From CATQHP01 sp965205595 (GTDB lineage: Bacteria; Acidobacteriota; Terriglobia; Bryobacterales; UBA6623), in contig CBDBHI010000030.1 in the NCBI GenBank assembly GCA_965205595.1, positions 62,001 through 126,000 on the forward strand: a DNA stretch of 64,000 nt. Reading direction: 5' to 3'. Positions 1 through 8,365 of this stretch are shown here, one piece after another (positions within the stretch are counted from its first letter, which is position 1; each line of letters starts with the position of its first letter). A model generated the notes under the pieces. The model ran no database searches, was not told the origin of the DNA, and saw nothing but the letters and a program-made list of their open reading frames with translations. Made by a program: the position numbers and the translations under genes.

Positions 1-1
1 G

Positions 2-118
2 GAAGACGTCGACGACATCGTCGCGGCCAACAAAGAGCTGCTAACGCTCCACGAGCTTATGGCTCATCGCATGTTCCAGCTCCTGATCGGCCAGCACCGC
101 GGCCGCACATTCGGTTAG
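2..118 (+). CDS. C-terminal fragment of an unidentified protein (5' end outside window)
   Basis: An open frame enters from the left edge and stops at TAG 116-118. The 38 visible residues are charged and probably helical, ending in a basic tail (GQHRGRTFG). No family can be named from so short a piece. It ends 85 bp before the next gene on the same strand, so it could be in the same transcript. Confidence 0.45.
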   Translation, partial: EDVDDIVAANKELLTLHELMAHRMFQLLIGQHRGRTFG

Positions 119-203
119 CCGTCCGATACGCCTCCAGTCGAAGTAGTTGGAACGCGCCACACACCCTCCGCGTCCTACGGGCTAGACGCCCGAGGAGGTT
201 GAA

Positions 204-1250
204 ATGAAAGCTGTACAAGTCGGAATCCTAGCGTTACTCTTCGTGATCGCCGGACTTCTCGCAACCGTCGTCATCCAGCGTTCGGGTGAAAGCGACGCTG
301 ACGCCACGATCCCCGAGTTGACCGCCATCGAAGAGCCCCTGGCGGCACTCGCCCCACCCGCTCCGGAACCTGAGCCCCCGAAAGTCGCACCCGATCCAGC
401 GCCGCCCCGCGCGAAGCCGGCGCCCGCGAGGGCTGCCGCACCGCCACCACCCGCCAAACCCGCGCCGGCGCCTATCGCGAGCGCGGCCCCCGAGGCCCCG
501 AAAATCGCACCCGACCACGCCGGCCTGTTGGCCCGGACGCCTACGAGAATCCTAAAACCCGATACGACAACGGCGCCCCCACCGCCGGCGCCAAGAAAAG
601 TCACCGTGCCGGCCGGACACGAACTTAAAGTGCGCCTCATTAGCACTATCTCGACGAACCGCCATCAGCCAGGCGACCCCTTCAGCGCCAGCCTCGACGC
701 GCCACTGGTCATCGATGACCTGGTGATAGCGGAAAAGAACGCCCACGTCGAAGGCCGCGTCATCGACTCGCAAAAGGGCGGACGCGTCAAAGGCCGAGCC
801 GCGATATCGCTCGAACTAGTTCGCCTTCACACTGAAGACGGTCAGCAAATTGAAATCTCGACCTCAACCCATGCCCGCCAAGCCGAATCAACGGCCAAGA
901 GCGACGCCAAAAAAGTCGGCATCATGGCCGGCATCGGAGCGGCTGTCGGTGCCATCGCCGGCGGTGGAAAAGGGGCAGCGATTGGCGCCGGTGTGGGAGC
1001 CGGAGCAGGCGGTGGAACGGTGGCGGCCACTCGAGGCGACGCCGTAGTCATCGCGTCAGAGACACCGTTAGTCTTTCGTCTCACCGAGTCTGTCGAAATC
1101 GTCGAGACGCTGTTAGCCTATCAGTTTTCTGGGAAGAACCGATCGATCTCCGCCGGTGGTTTTGAGACCAACGAAACTACGGCCATCACCACCGCGGACA
1201 TCGGCACCACCACAGCGATCGGCATTAAGCCCGACCCACCGATGCTATAG
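204..1250 (+). CDS. Membrane-anchored Pro/Ala-rich protein with glycine zipper
   Basis: The start is fixed by an AGGAGG ribosome site at 193-198, five bases before ATG 204. Residues about 5-26 form a signal anchor. Residues about 45-130 are a Pro/Ala/Glu-rich linker that could span the periplasm. A beta-type domain follows (about 135-230, beginning VTVPAGHELKVRLI), then a glycine-zipper segment (about 238-275, GIGAAVGAIAGGGKGAAIG) and a short beta tail ending near FRLTESVEI. This layout resembles acidobacterial envelope proteins of unknown role. The last 130 bp overlap the 3' end of the convergent symporter gene. The last ~45 residues look unlike the rest, so the true stop may have been lost by a frameshift near 1090-1120. 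Role unknown; a cell-envelope location is inferred. Confidence 0.7.
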   Translation: MKAVQVGILALLFVIAGLLATVVIQRSGESDADATIPELTAIEEPLAALAPPAPEPEPPKVAPDPAPPRAKPAPARAAAPPPPAKPAPAPIASAAPEAPKIAPDHAGLLARTPTRILKPDTTTAPPPPAPRKVTVPAGHELKVRLISTISTNRHQPGDPFSASLDAPLVIDDLVIAEKNAHVEGRVIDSQKGGRVKGRAAISLELVRLHTEDGQQIEISTSTHARQAESTAKSDAKKVGIMAGIGAAVGAIAGGGKGAAIGAGVGAGAGGGTVAATRGDAVVIASETPLVFRLTESVEIVETLLAYQFSGKNRSISAGGFETNETTAITTADIGTTTAIGIKPDPPML

Positions 1251-2584
1251 GGCCCGTCGACGCTGAGCGAGTCCGCAAAGAAGTATACCCACAGACCTGC
1301 AACGGTGCAGACCGCCGCCATCGCGCCCAGCTTGGTGCTGCGCCGCCAGTAAAGCGAAGCCGCAAATATCGGCAGTAAGCCCGCAAATCCGGTCAGCGAC
1401 CAAGTGCCCAGCGCGAATATTGATTGGTCCACAACTAGCGAGCACACAAACGCTAGCACCAAAAAACCCGCGACAAATAGTCTGCCGAACAAGACCGTCT
1501 GCCGTTCCGAAAGCTGGTCGTCAAATCCGTAGTGACGCACAATATCGTGGGTGAACATAGCCCCCAACGCCAAGCTCTGCGAATCAAGCGACGACATAAT
1601 CGCCGCGAACACTCCCGCCGCCAGGCAGCCCGCCAACAATCCGCCCGTATACCCGACAATCAACTTCACCAAGATCGGCCCGTCGAGAGGACCCTCAAAT
1701 CCCAACCGCCCGACGGCCCCGAGAATCACGATCGGAAAATTCACGACCGCAAAGCAAAGCGGATAGTACACCAGTGTCGATCGGAACGTGCGAGCCGCCT
1801 TTGCGGACAGCCAATGCGCATACAAATGCGGAAACGCGCCGGTGCAAAGTGGAATCAGAAAGTACGAAACGAGTCGCAGCCGAGTAGCCGAGTCAGTTCC
1901 TACGACCACCAGTTCGCGGTGCTGCTCGCGCAAGGATTCCATGGCCGCCTGAACGCCGCCAAATTTGTCGAGGATCACAAAGAACGCCACCGCCGAGACC
2001 GTCATAAACACGGCCGTTTGGAACGCGTTTACCCACGACGTACTCCGCATTCCGCCGTAGGTGACGTAGACGAACGTCACCGCGCAAACGGCCAAACTTC
2101 CGACCCATGGCGGTACGCCGCCGTCGGCGCCTCCCGTAATTGCGGTCAAAGCATCGCCGCCACCCTTCACGCCGATCAACATGTAGGGAAGCATCAGAAA
2201 CACGATCACCACGAACAGCAACGTTCCCAGCGCGCCCGACTGATAGCGATCGCGGATGAGCTGGATTTGAGTCACGTAACCGAAGCGCTTGCCTAACCAC
2301 CAACAGCGCGTGCCGAGGTAGTAGAAGATGAACGGAATCAGAATGGCGGAGCTTGAGCCGATAAATGAAAACACCACGATTCCGCTGTTGAACGCCTCGC
2401 CCGACACTCCCAGCATCGTGAAAGCCGTCATGTTCGTGCCGACCAGTGTCAGCAACAAAACCACCGGCCCAATCGAGCGGCTAGCGACGAAGTAGTCCTC
2501 GCCCGTCCCTTTAAATAGGCGATGACCCATCAAACCGACGAAACTGACCAATGCCAGGTAGACGAAGACAACAGTAAGGACCAT
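1121..2584 (-). CDS. Sodium:solute symporter (SSS family)
   Basis: This 487-residue protein is almost entirely membrane helices, about 13, which is the usual size and count for SSS/SSF permeases. The N-terminus places TM1 at residues 2-20, then DYFVASRSIGPVVLL, the conserved 'dYf.agRs.g' signature after TM1, and VGTNMTAFTMLGVSGEAF in TM2, where sodium-liganding residues lie in the family. It should import an organic solute with Na+ across the inner membrane; the substrate cannot be told. The DUF3311 gene lies just upstream in the same direction, a pairing common for SSS transporters, and a palindromic repeat sits between them. Its 3' end overlaps the convergent gene by 130 bp. Confidence 0.9.
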   Translation of the reverse strand: MVLTVVFVYLALVSFVGLMGHRLFKGTGEDYFVASRSIGPVVLLLTLVGTNMTAFTMLGVSGEAFNSGIVVFSFIGSSSAILIPFIFYYLGTRCWWLGKRFGYVTQIQLIRDRYQSGALGTLLFVVIVFLMLPYMLIGVKGGGDALTAITGGADGGVPPWVGSLAVCAVTFVYVTYGGMRSTSWVNAFQTAVFMTVSAVAFFVILDKFGGVQAAMESLREQHRELVVVGTDSATRLRLVSYFLIPLCTGAFPHLYAHWLSAKAARTFRSTLVYYPLCFAVVNFPIVILGAVGRLGFEGPLDGPILVKLIVGYTGGLLAGCLAAGVFAAIMSSLDSQSLALGAMFTHDIVRHYGFDDQLSERQTVLFGRLFVAGFLVLAFVCSLVVDQSIFALGTWSLTGFAGLLPIFAASLYWRRSTKLGAMAAVCTVAGLWVYFFADSLSVDGPYSIGGSGLMPIAVVVPMSAVVMAVVSLVSKPPAEIDRFFPEN

Positions 2585-2616
2585 CCGATTCGTGCCTGAC
2601 TAGAAGCCCGCGGCGC

Positions 2617-2669
2617 TTGAGCTGCGTTCGTCAGCAAGCGGTCCCCGCGACTCAATCAATCGCGTGGGG
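2617..2669. repeat. Dispersed palindromic repeat, related to 26165-26235
   Basis: This lies between the DUF3311 and symporter genes. It has a TTGAGC-GCG-CGTCAGCAAGCGGT core followed by a hairpin CCCCGCGA...TCGCGTGGGG. The core CGTCAGCAAGCGGT recurs at 26179-26192. Two family members in one window suggest a genome-wide REP-like repeat. It could shape transcript stability between the two genes; that is inference. Confidence 0.5.
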
Positions 2670-2706
2670 TTCCCGCCCGTCTCAACGCTGTGTTCAACCG
2701 CAACCA

Positions 2707-2916
2707 TTACTCCTCGCCGTCCAAGTAAGAGGGCCAAGCAGTCCGCGTGATTACACACATGACTCCGGCCGTAGCCACGCACAGCCCGACTTGGTAGACC
2801 AAATTGAGAGGAATCCCCGCGAGAAGCCGATCGTTGTCCCAGGGCGCGGGATTGAAAAACGCCGCCGCAAGCACGGCAAGTGCGACAAACGGCCGGCGAT
2901 AGACCGAAGTTTTCAA
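2707..2916 (-). CDS. DUF3311 small membrane protein, symporter partner
   Basis: This is a 69-residue protein with two hydrophobic helices (about residues 11-24 and 38-60). They are separated by a FFNPAPWDNDRLLAGIPL loop that matches the DUF3311 pattern (proline-Trp-N, then gIP and Y). DUF3311 proteins are usually encoded next to sodium:solute symporters and are thought to be accessory subunits. Here the symporter starts 122 bp downstream in the same direction, which fits. The function itself is not established for the family. Confidence 0.7.
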   Translation of the reverse strand: MKTSVYRRPFVALAVLAAAFFNPAPWDNDRLLAGIPLNLVYQVGLCVATAGVMCVITRTAWPSYLDGEE

Positions 2917-2940
2917 AACACTTCCATTTGGCTCCAGCCG

Positions 2941-4578
2941 CTAAGGCGTTATTTGCGGGACAAACTGCGGCAAGACGTAGGCGAACACCATGGTCACCGC
3001 GGCCAAGAACAGTGCCAGCATGATGCTGTGCTTTAGCGTCACGCGGAAGAGGCGACCCTCTTCCGACGAAGCCATGCCCGTCGCGGCGACGGCGACGGCG
3101 ATGCTCTGCAGCGAGATCATCTTGCCCATGACGCCGGTGGCGGCGTTGGTAGAAGCTGTCAAAATCGGGTTCAGCCCTAACGCATTGGCCGTCACGACCT
3201 GCAGGTTGCCGAACAGCGCGTTCGACGCCGTGTCGCTGCCTGTGAGGAAGACGCCCGTCCAGCCGAGCATCGCGCTAAAGGCCGGAAAAAGCGAGCCGGT
3301 CGCCGCGAAAGCCAGTCCCAAAGTCGAAGTCATCCCGGCGTAGTTCATCAAAAAAGCCAGCGCCAACACGGACGCAATGGTCAGCAAGGGCATTGATAGT
3401 TGCCTGAAAACCGATCCGCAAACGCCCGCAAACTTGGCGGGCGAGAGGCCAAGTACCAAAGACGCGGCAAACGCCGAAAGGAAGCACGACGTTCCCGCGG
3501 CCGACAGCCATTGGAAATTGTAGACTGCCGCGTACGGCGACGGCTCGGGCGTCAGCGGCGGTACGCGGGTGATCATATCGTGAAGGCCCGGAACAGGGAA
3601 TACGACGCTGAACGAGCCGAGGAAGGCTTGGACCGGCGGGAACCGCCAGGCCAGCACGAAGACAACCAGCAGGATGTAAGGACTCCAGGCCATCACAATT
3701 TCGCCCGTGGTGTGCTTAAGCGCCGCGGTGGACACTTCGGTGTCACCTTCGAGGCGAAAAACCGTCGCGGGCTTCCAGACCTTCATCACGACGACCATCG
3801 CCAACAGGGCGGCGATCGAAGCAAGGATGACGGCGACCTCGGGTCCGATATAGTTCGTCACTCCGAACAGCACTCCGGCGAAAGTGACCGAGCATGCAAC
3901 GATCGGGGGCAGCACTTCGAGGGCTCCCCGCATGCCCGACATGATCACGACCATGTAGGTCGGGATTATGATTGCGATCAGCGCGCAAAGGCGTCCGGTC
4001 ATTGAACTGAGCGCGTCGATTGGCAAGCCCGTGATGCCGGCCAGCGTGACGACGGGAATACCGAGGGAACCGAAGGCGACAGGCGCTGTGTTCGCGACCA
4101 GACAAATAAAGGCTGCGTAGAACGGCGAGAATCCGAGGCCGGTCAGCATGGCGGCGGCGACGGCGACAGGTGTGCCAAACCCGGCCGCGCCTTCGATGAA
4201 GGCGCCGAATGCGAAACCGATGAGGACGGCTTGCAGGCGGCGATCGTCGCTGAGGGAACCGATCGAGTCTTTGATGATTTCAAACTTGCCCGTCTCAACC
4301 GTAACGCGATAGAGGATCAGCGAGGCGATGACGATCCAGCCAATAGGAAACAGGCCAAATGCAGCGCCGTAGACCATCGAGGCTGCAGCTTGCGGTACCG
4401 GCATTCCGAAAACACCGACGGACAACACCAAAGCGGCGCCGAGGGCGCTGAGGCCTGCGATCCAGCTAGGCTTGCGCTTGACGCCAAGCATGAAAAACAG
4501 AATGAGCAGAGGTATGGCGGCCACCATTGTGGAGTAGCCGAAGTTGTTCGCGACGGGTAGATAGTTTTGTTCCCACAT
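2941..4578 (-). CDS. lctP: L-lactate permease family transporter
   Basis: The protein has 545 residues and about 13-14 membrane helices, the normal size for LctP/LldP permeases. Typical segments include the N-terminal AAIPLLILFFMLGVKRKPSW and the signature FGAFIEGAAGFGTPVAVAAA at residues about 120-140. A GSDTASNALFGNLQ segment near residues 440-455 also matches lactate permeases. It should import lactate or glycolate with protons across the inner membrane. It is followed 24 bp downstream by the DUF3311/symporter genes on the same strand, so a carboxylate-uptake transcript is possible. No lactate dehydrogenase gene is visible nearby. Confidence 0.92.
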   Translation of the reverse strand: MWEQNYLPVANNFGYSTMVAAIPLLILFFMLGVKRKPSWIAGLSALGAALVLSVGVFGMPVPQAAASMVYGAAFGLFPIGWIVIASLILYRVTVETGKFEIIKDSIGSLSDDRRLQAVLIGFAFGAFIEGAAGFGTPVAVAAAMLTGLGFSPFYAAFICLVANTAPVAFGSLGIPVVTLAGITGLPIDALSSMTGRLCALIAIIIPTYMVVIMSGMRGALEVLPPIVACSVTFAGVLFGVTNYIGPEVAVILASIAALLAMVVVMKVWKPATVFRLEGDTEVSTAALKHTTGEIVMAWSPYILLVVFVLAWRFPPVQAFLGSFSVVFPVPGLHDMITRVPPLTPEPSPYAAVYNFQWLSAAGTSCFLSAFAASLVLGLSPAKFAGVCGSVFRQLSMPLLTIASVLALAFLMNYAGMTSTLGLAFAATGSLFPAFSAMLGWTGVFLTGSDTASNALFGNLQVVTANALGLNPILTASTNAATGVMGKMISLQSIAVAVAATGMASSEEGRLFRVTLKHSIMLALFLAAVTMVFAYVLPQFVPQITP

Positions 4579-4678
4579 GAGTATTTGTGCCTGCAGAAAT
4601 GTAGCACGTTGCAGCGGGTGTTCCCTCGAATCGCGTCGAAGTGTCCGCAGCGTCGCGGGAACCGGTCCGACTTGGGAA

Positions 4679-6025
4679 TCAAGAAAGTAGCTCGGAAACT
4701 AGCCCAGTGCTGTCCGCGAAGCGATCCAGCTTCAGTCCCATAATGCGAGCCTGCGTCAGCCACAGATTCGCCAGCGGAGTGCCGTCAGAACAGTTGAGAT
4801 GTCGGTCGAGTTTGAGTTTTCCTCCACCGCCGCCCGCCACGATAATCGGAAGATCGTTGTACTGATGCGTTGCCCCGTCTCCCAGGCCGCAACCGTAAGT
4901 GAGAATCGTATTGTCCAGCAGCGTCGACCCGTCGGCCTCGTAAATGCCGTCCATTTTCTCGACCAGATAGACGAACTGCGCCACGTGGAATCGATCGATC
5001 TTCAGTAGCTCGTCCGTATATTCTCGTGGGCTATGCGAGATCAAATGATGGCTCACCGGCTTATCGAAAAGACCCTCGAACATGAAGGGTGTATTCCAAC
5101 GTTCGGGGCCGACCATCAACGTCGCGACGCGCGTCAGGCCAGTCTGAAACGCAACGACCATCAGATCGCCCATGAGCCGAATGTACGCTCCGCGCGGCAA
5201 ATACGCGTCAGCAGGTTCCGCCATCGAAACCTTTGTAAGCTCGCCCTTCATTTTCTCGAGCTTGGCCATCTGCTCTTCGATCGTGCGAATGGAATCGAAG
5301 TATTCCTCGAACTTGTTGCGATCGGCGTAACCCAGTTCCCGTCTCAGCGAGCGGGCGTCTTCGAGCACGAGGTCCGTTATGTTTCGAAACTCCTGAACGT
5401 CCTGCGTCCCAAACAATCTTCGATAGGCCTTGCGCGGATCGCGAACTGAAGGCGCCACATGCCCGGTTCCATACCAAGAGATATTGTCAAAGTAGATTGA
5501 CTCCACATTGTCGCGGTGGCTGTTGCAACTGAATTCCAGTGTGCGGAATGGAGTCGCATCACCGACTTCGTCCGCGATGATGTGGTCCAGCGTCCGTTCG
5601 AGCGGCCAAGCGGAGGTCGCGACGCTGAACGGCGCGGCGCTACTGAGGAAGCACGAGGCGCACTGCGCGTGGACGTCGGTACCGTTCTGGAATGTTCGAT
5701 CCAGCCCTGTGATCAGAGCAACCTTATTTTTTACCCTCGACAGCGGTGCTAACGTGGACGTCAGCTCGATCGCGTGGGAGCCGGCCGGGATGGTGCTCTC
5801 GGTGATCTGGCTCAGGTCTCCGTTGAAGGCCGGCAAACCGGCATGGCCTTCACCCGGGAAGAATCCGCGCCGCACGACGCCAATCGGCGAATAGTAGAAG
5901 CCCAGACGCAACGGCGGCTTTTGCTCAGGCGTCGTCCCCGCCGAAGCCAAGCTTTCAAGCCAAGGCAGAGCTAGAGCGGCACCGCTCGCGCCTCGAAGAA
6001 ACGATCGCCTAGACGTGATTCGCAT
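4679..6025 (-). CDS. DUF1552 secreted protein
   Basis: This 448-residue protein has a Tat-type leader (SRRSFLRG at residues 5-12, then an Ala/Leu segment). The body matches DUF1552: RLGFYYSPIGVV near the start, a GLDRTFQNG...HAQCASCFLSSA segment, a central helical RTIEEQMAKLEKMKG region, and a C-terminal LDNTILTYGCGLGDGATHQYNDLPII region. DUF1552 is related in fold to DUF1501/alkaline-phosphatase-like proteins; no reaction is proven. It follows the haem c gene by 13 bp, so the two are one operon. A second, paralogous pair is encoded divergently at 8366-11688. A periplasmic role in polymer or sugar turnover is often guessed; that is inference. Confidence 0.88.
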   Translation of the reverse strand: MRITSRRSFLRGASGAALALPWLESLASAGTTPEQKPPLRLGFYYSPIGVVRRGFFPGEGHAGLPAFNGDLSQITESTIPAGSHAIELTSTLAPLSRVKNKVALITGLDRTFQNGTDVHAQCASCFLSSAAPFSVATSAWPLERTLDHIIADEVGDATPFRTLEFSCNSHRDNVESIYFDNISWYGTGHVAPSVRDPRKAYRRLFGTQDVQEFRNITDLVLEDARSLRRELGYADRNKFEEYFDSIRTIEEQMAKLEKMKGELTKVSMAEPADAYLPRGAYIRLMGDLMVVAFQTGLTRVATLMVGPERWNTPFMFEGLFDKPVSHHLISHSPREYTDELLKIDRFHVAQFVYLVEKMDGIYEADGSTLLDNTILTYGCGLGDGATHQYNDLPIIVAGGGGGKLKLDRHLNCSDGTPLANLWLTQARIMGLKLDRFADSTGLVSELLS

Positions 6026-6038
6026 GCAAAGTGTCTCG

Positions 6039-8123
6039 TTAGGGCTGCCCTTTCACAGGCTCAACTGGATTGTACTTCGTTAGAAACGGCTCGCTCAGCA
6101 CAATCTGTTTGATCATTTCTTGGATTCGGTAATCGGCGTTTGCGGTTTCATGCACAATGCGATCGAGCGCGGGCTCATCCCAGGCGGCAACTTCTCGCCC
6201 TAAGGCGAATGCAAGTAGATGTTCCGCGAAGGCGCGCGCAAACTGATCCTTCTCGGCCAGAATGGCGTCTTTAAACTCGACGATATCGGCGAACTTGTGG
6301 CGTCCAAATAAAACACCTTTCGCGTCCACCTTGCGGCCGTTCTCATACGTGTCGCGCCACACTCCGGTCGGACCGTAGTTTTCGAGGGCAAAGCCCAAAG
6401 GATCGATTTTGGCATGGCAACCCGCGCATTCCGCTTGCGTCCGATGTGCCGCAAAGCGTTCTCGCAGGGTAAGGTCTTTGGCGTCGACACCGTCTTCTTC
6501 CTCTGGTAACGGTGGGACGTTTGCGGGCGGCGGATCAGGCGGGTCGTTAAATACGACGCCGGCGATCCAGGCGCCCCGTGTGATCGGTTGTGTGCGCACC
6601 GGGTTCGACGTCATGGTCATCACAGCCGCGTTGGTGATCACGCCACCCTGGCGCCGGTCGGTCACAGCCACGCGCCGAAATGGGATGGCAACCGGTGGGA
6701 CCTTCGCCGGACGCGTCCCGTCTCGATACCAAGACTCCAGCACTGCGCTGCGATAGCTAAAATCGGAATCCACCAGCTCAAGAATCGAGCGGTTTTCGAT
6801 CAGTATTGCTTCAAAGAGCAGCAACGGCTCGAGCATCATGTGCATGCTCGTGCGGAATTTGGCGAAGTAGAAATCTGGAAACCGCTGCGGGTCGGGCACT
6901 GACGAAACGATGCGCTCGAGCTGCAACCATTGTGTCGGGAAGCTGTCGCAGAATCGCTTCAAGCGGGCGTCTTTCAACATTCGGTCCGCTTGCCGCGCCA
7001 ACACCGCTGGGTCCCGAAGCCTCTCTTCGGCGGCCAAATCGAACAGCTCCTGATCTGGAATGCTACCCCACAGGAAGAACGAGAGACGCGACGCCAAATC
7101 GAAATCGTCAAGCCGCTCGGCTGCATTGCCGGCACCGGCTTGGTCATAGAGATAGAGAAAACGCGGCGATGCCAGCGCGGCCGAGGCGGCGGCTTTCATG
7201 CCCTCGGTGAACGACTCGCCCGACTCGATTCGCGTCATCACGTAGCCGGCATAGCGATCCAGCAGGGCGTCGTCAACAGGGCGGCGAAACGCCCTCGTGA
7301 GCAATCCGCGCAAAGACTCCCGGACCGCGGCTTCGCTATCTTCACTTTCCAATCGCGGCGCAAAGAATTGCTCCCAAGCGCCACTGGTCGTTTCGTTGAA
7401 ATCGTCACTTTCGACAATCGACCTGCTGAGTTTCAAAAACGACTCCAGCAAGAGCGGCGACAGCGTGAGATGGTCTCCGCGGTTGTCGTAGCCGTGCTCG
7501 GCGCGAAGATCCTGTGGAAATGGCGCGACCCCGGCAAGCCGTTTGTCGATCAGTTGCGATTTGCCCAGCGGGCGGCTGCCGGCTTTGAGGTTCTCGGGCA
7601 TCTTGCCGGTCTCGGGGCGGAAGTAGCCATACTCCCGCAGCATACGTTCCGGCAACGCGAAGACGTCCACCTGAAGATCGAACAAGTCTTGGACAGCGTT
7701 GTTGTATTGAAAACGATTCATGCGCCGAATCGGCGCTTGCGGAAACGTTTTTTGGGAGCTGACGGCAACCCTCAGCAATCCCCGTAGCTCGGCAACGAGT
7801 TGTTGACGCTTCTCCCCTCCCAATGGCGGCTCGACCGCAGGCGGCATGATTCCGGACTCGAGAACCTTGACTAATTTTCTTATGAGTTCGGGATTCTTCG
7901 TGAGATCGGTGGTGGTTCGTACTTTAAACAGATTGACGTTACCGCTCGGCTTGCCGAGCTCACCGTGACATTTCACGCAGCTTTGCCGCAACGTCGGCTG
8001 CAGAATCTTAGTCAGGGAATCGCCCTCGGCCGCCCCAAGGTTCGGCAATACGCAAATGGCCGCCGCCGCAAGGCAGACCCCGCAGCAACCAATCGCAACC
8101 AGTCGAGGCACGATCCGCATCAT
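6039..8123 (-). CDS. Haem c protein with DUF1587/1592/1588/1595/1585 domains
   Basis: This 694-residue secreted protein has a signal segment at residues 5-32. It carries one N-terminal haem site CVKCH (Cys49, Cys52, His53), then RRMNRFQYNNAVQDLFDL (DUF1587). DUF1595 and DUF1592 regions follow (LTRAFRRPVDDALLDRYAGY; RLSFFLWGSIPDQELFDLA). Near residue 580 lies a DUF1588 region with a second CAGCH, followed by DPLGFALENYGPTGVWR. The C-terminus is DUF1585-like. Such proteins pair with DUF1552 proteins in Planctomycetes and Acidobacteria and probably transfer electrons to or from a periplasmic oxidation. The next gene, 13 bp downstream, is that partner. The exact substrate is unknown. Confidence 0.9.
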   Translation of the reverse strand: MMRIVPRLVAIGCCGVCLAAAAICVLPNLGAAEGDSLTKILQPTLRQSCVKCHGELGKPSGNVNLFKVRTTTDLTKNPELIRKLVKVLESGIMPPAVEPPLGGEKRQQLVAELRGLLRVAVSSQKTFPQAPIRRMNRFQYNNAVQDLFDLQVDVFALPERMLREYGYFRPETGKMPENLKAGSRPLGKSQLIDKRLAGVAPFPQDLRAEHGYDNRGDHLTLSPLLLESFLKLSRSIVESDDFNETTSGAWEQFFAPRLESEDSEAAVRESLRGLLTRAFRRPVDDALLDRYAGYVMTRIESGESFTEGMKAAASAALASPRFLYLYDQAGAGNAAERLDDFDLASRLSFFLWGSIPDQELFDLAAEERLRDPAVLARQADRMLKDARLKRFCDSFPTQWLQLERIVSSVPDPQRFPDFYFAKFRTSMHMMLEPLLLFEAILIENRSILELVDSDFSYRSAVLESWYRDGTRPAKVPPVAIPFRRVAVTDRRQGGVITNAAVMTMTSNPVRTQPITRGAWIAGVVFNDPPDPPPANVPPLPEEEDGVDAKDLTLRERFAAHRTQAECAGCHAKIDPLGFALENYGPTGVWRDTYENGRKVDAKGVLFGRHKFADIVEFKDAILAEKDQFARAFAEHLLAFALGREVAAWDEPALDRIVHETANADYRIQEMIKQIVLSEPFLTKYNPVEPVKGQP

Positions 8124-8365
8124 ATCTGAACGCTCATCAAGCCTTGGTGCTCAACCATCGAATGCCCGCGGCTACCAAGCTCTGATGAACTCTGATGAGA
8201 TTGTACCATTCCCACGGTGCGCCTACGTCCGTCTGCAAGCACCTATCGCCTGTCTTTCGCTGAAAGGCGCTGAGAAGTGCGGGTTGGATGGGCTATCGTG
8301 CGCACGGAGATGCGATCATGATGCCAATGGCGGCGATCAATAGCCTCGGGGCGGGTCGATGAAGC

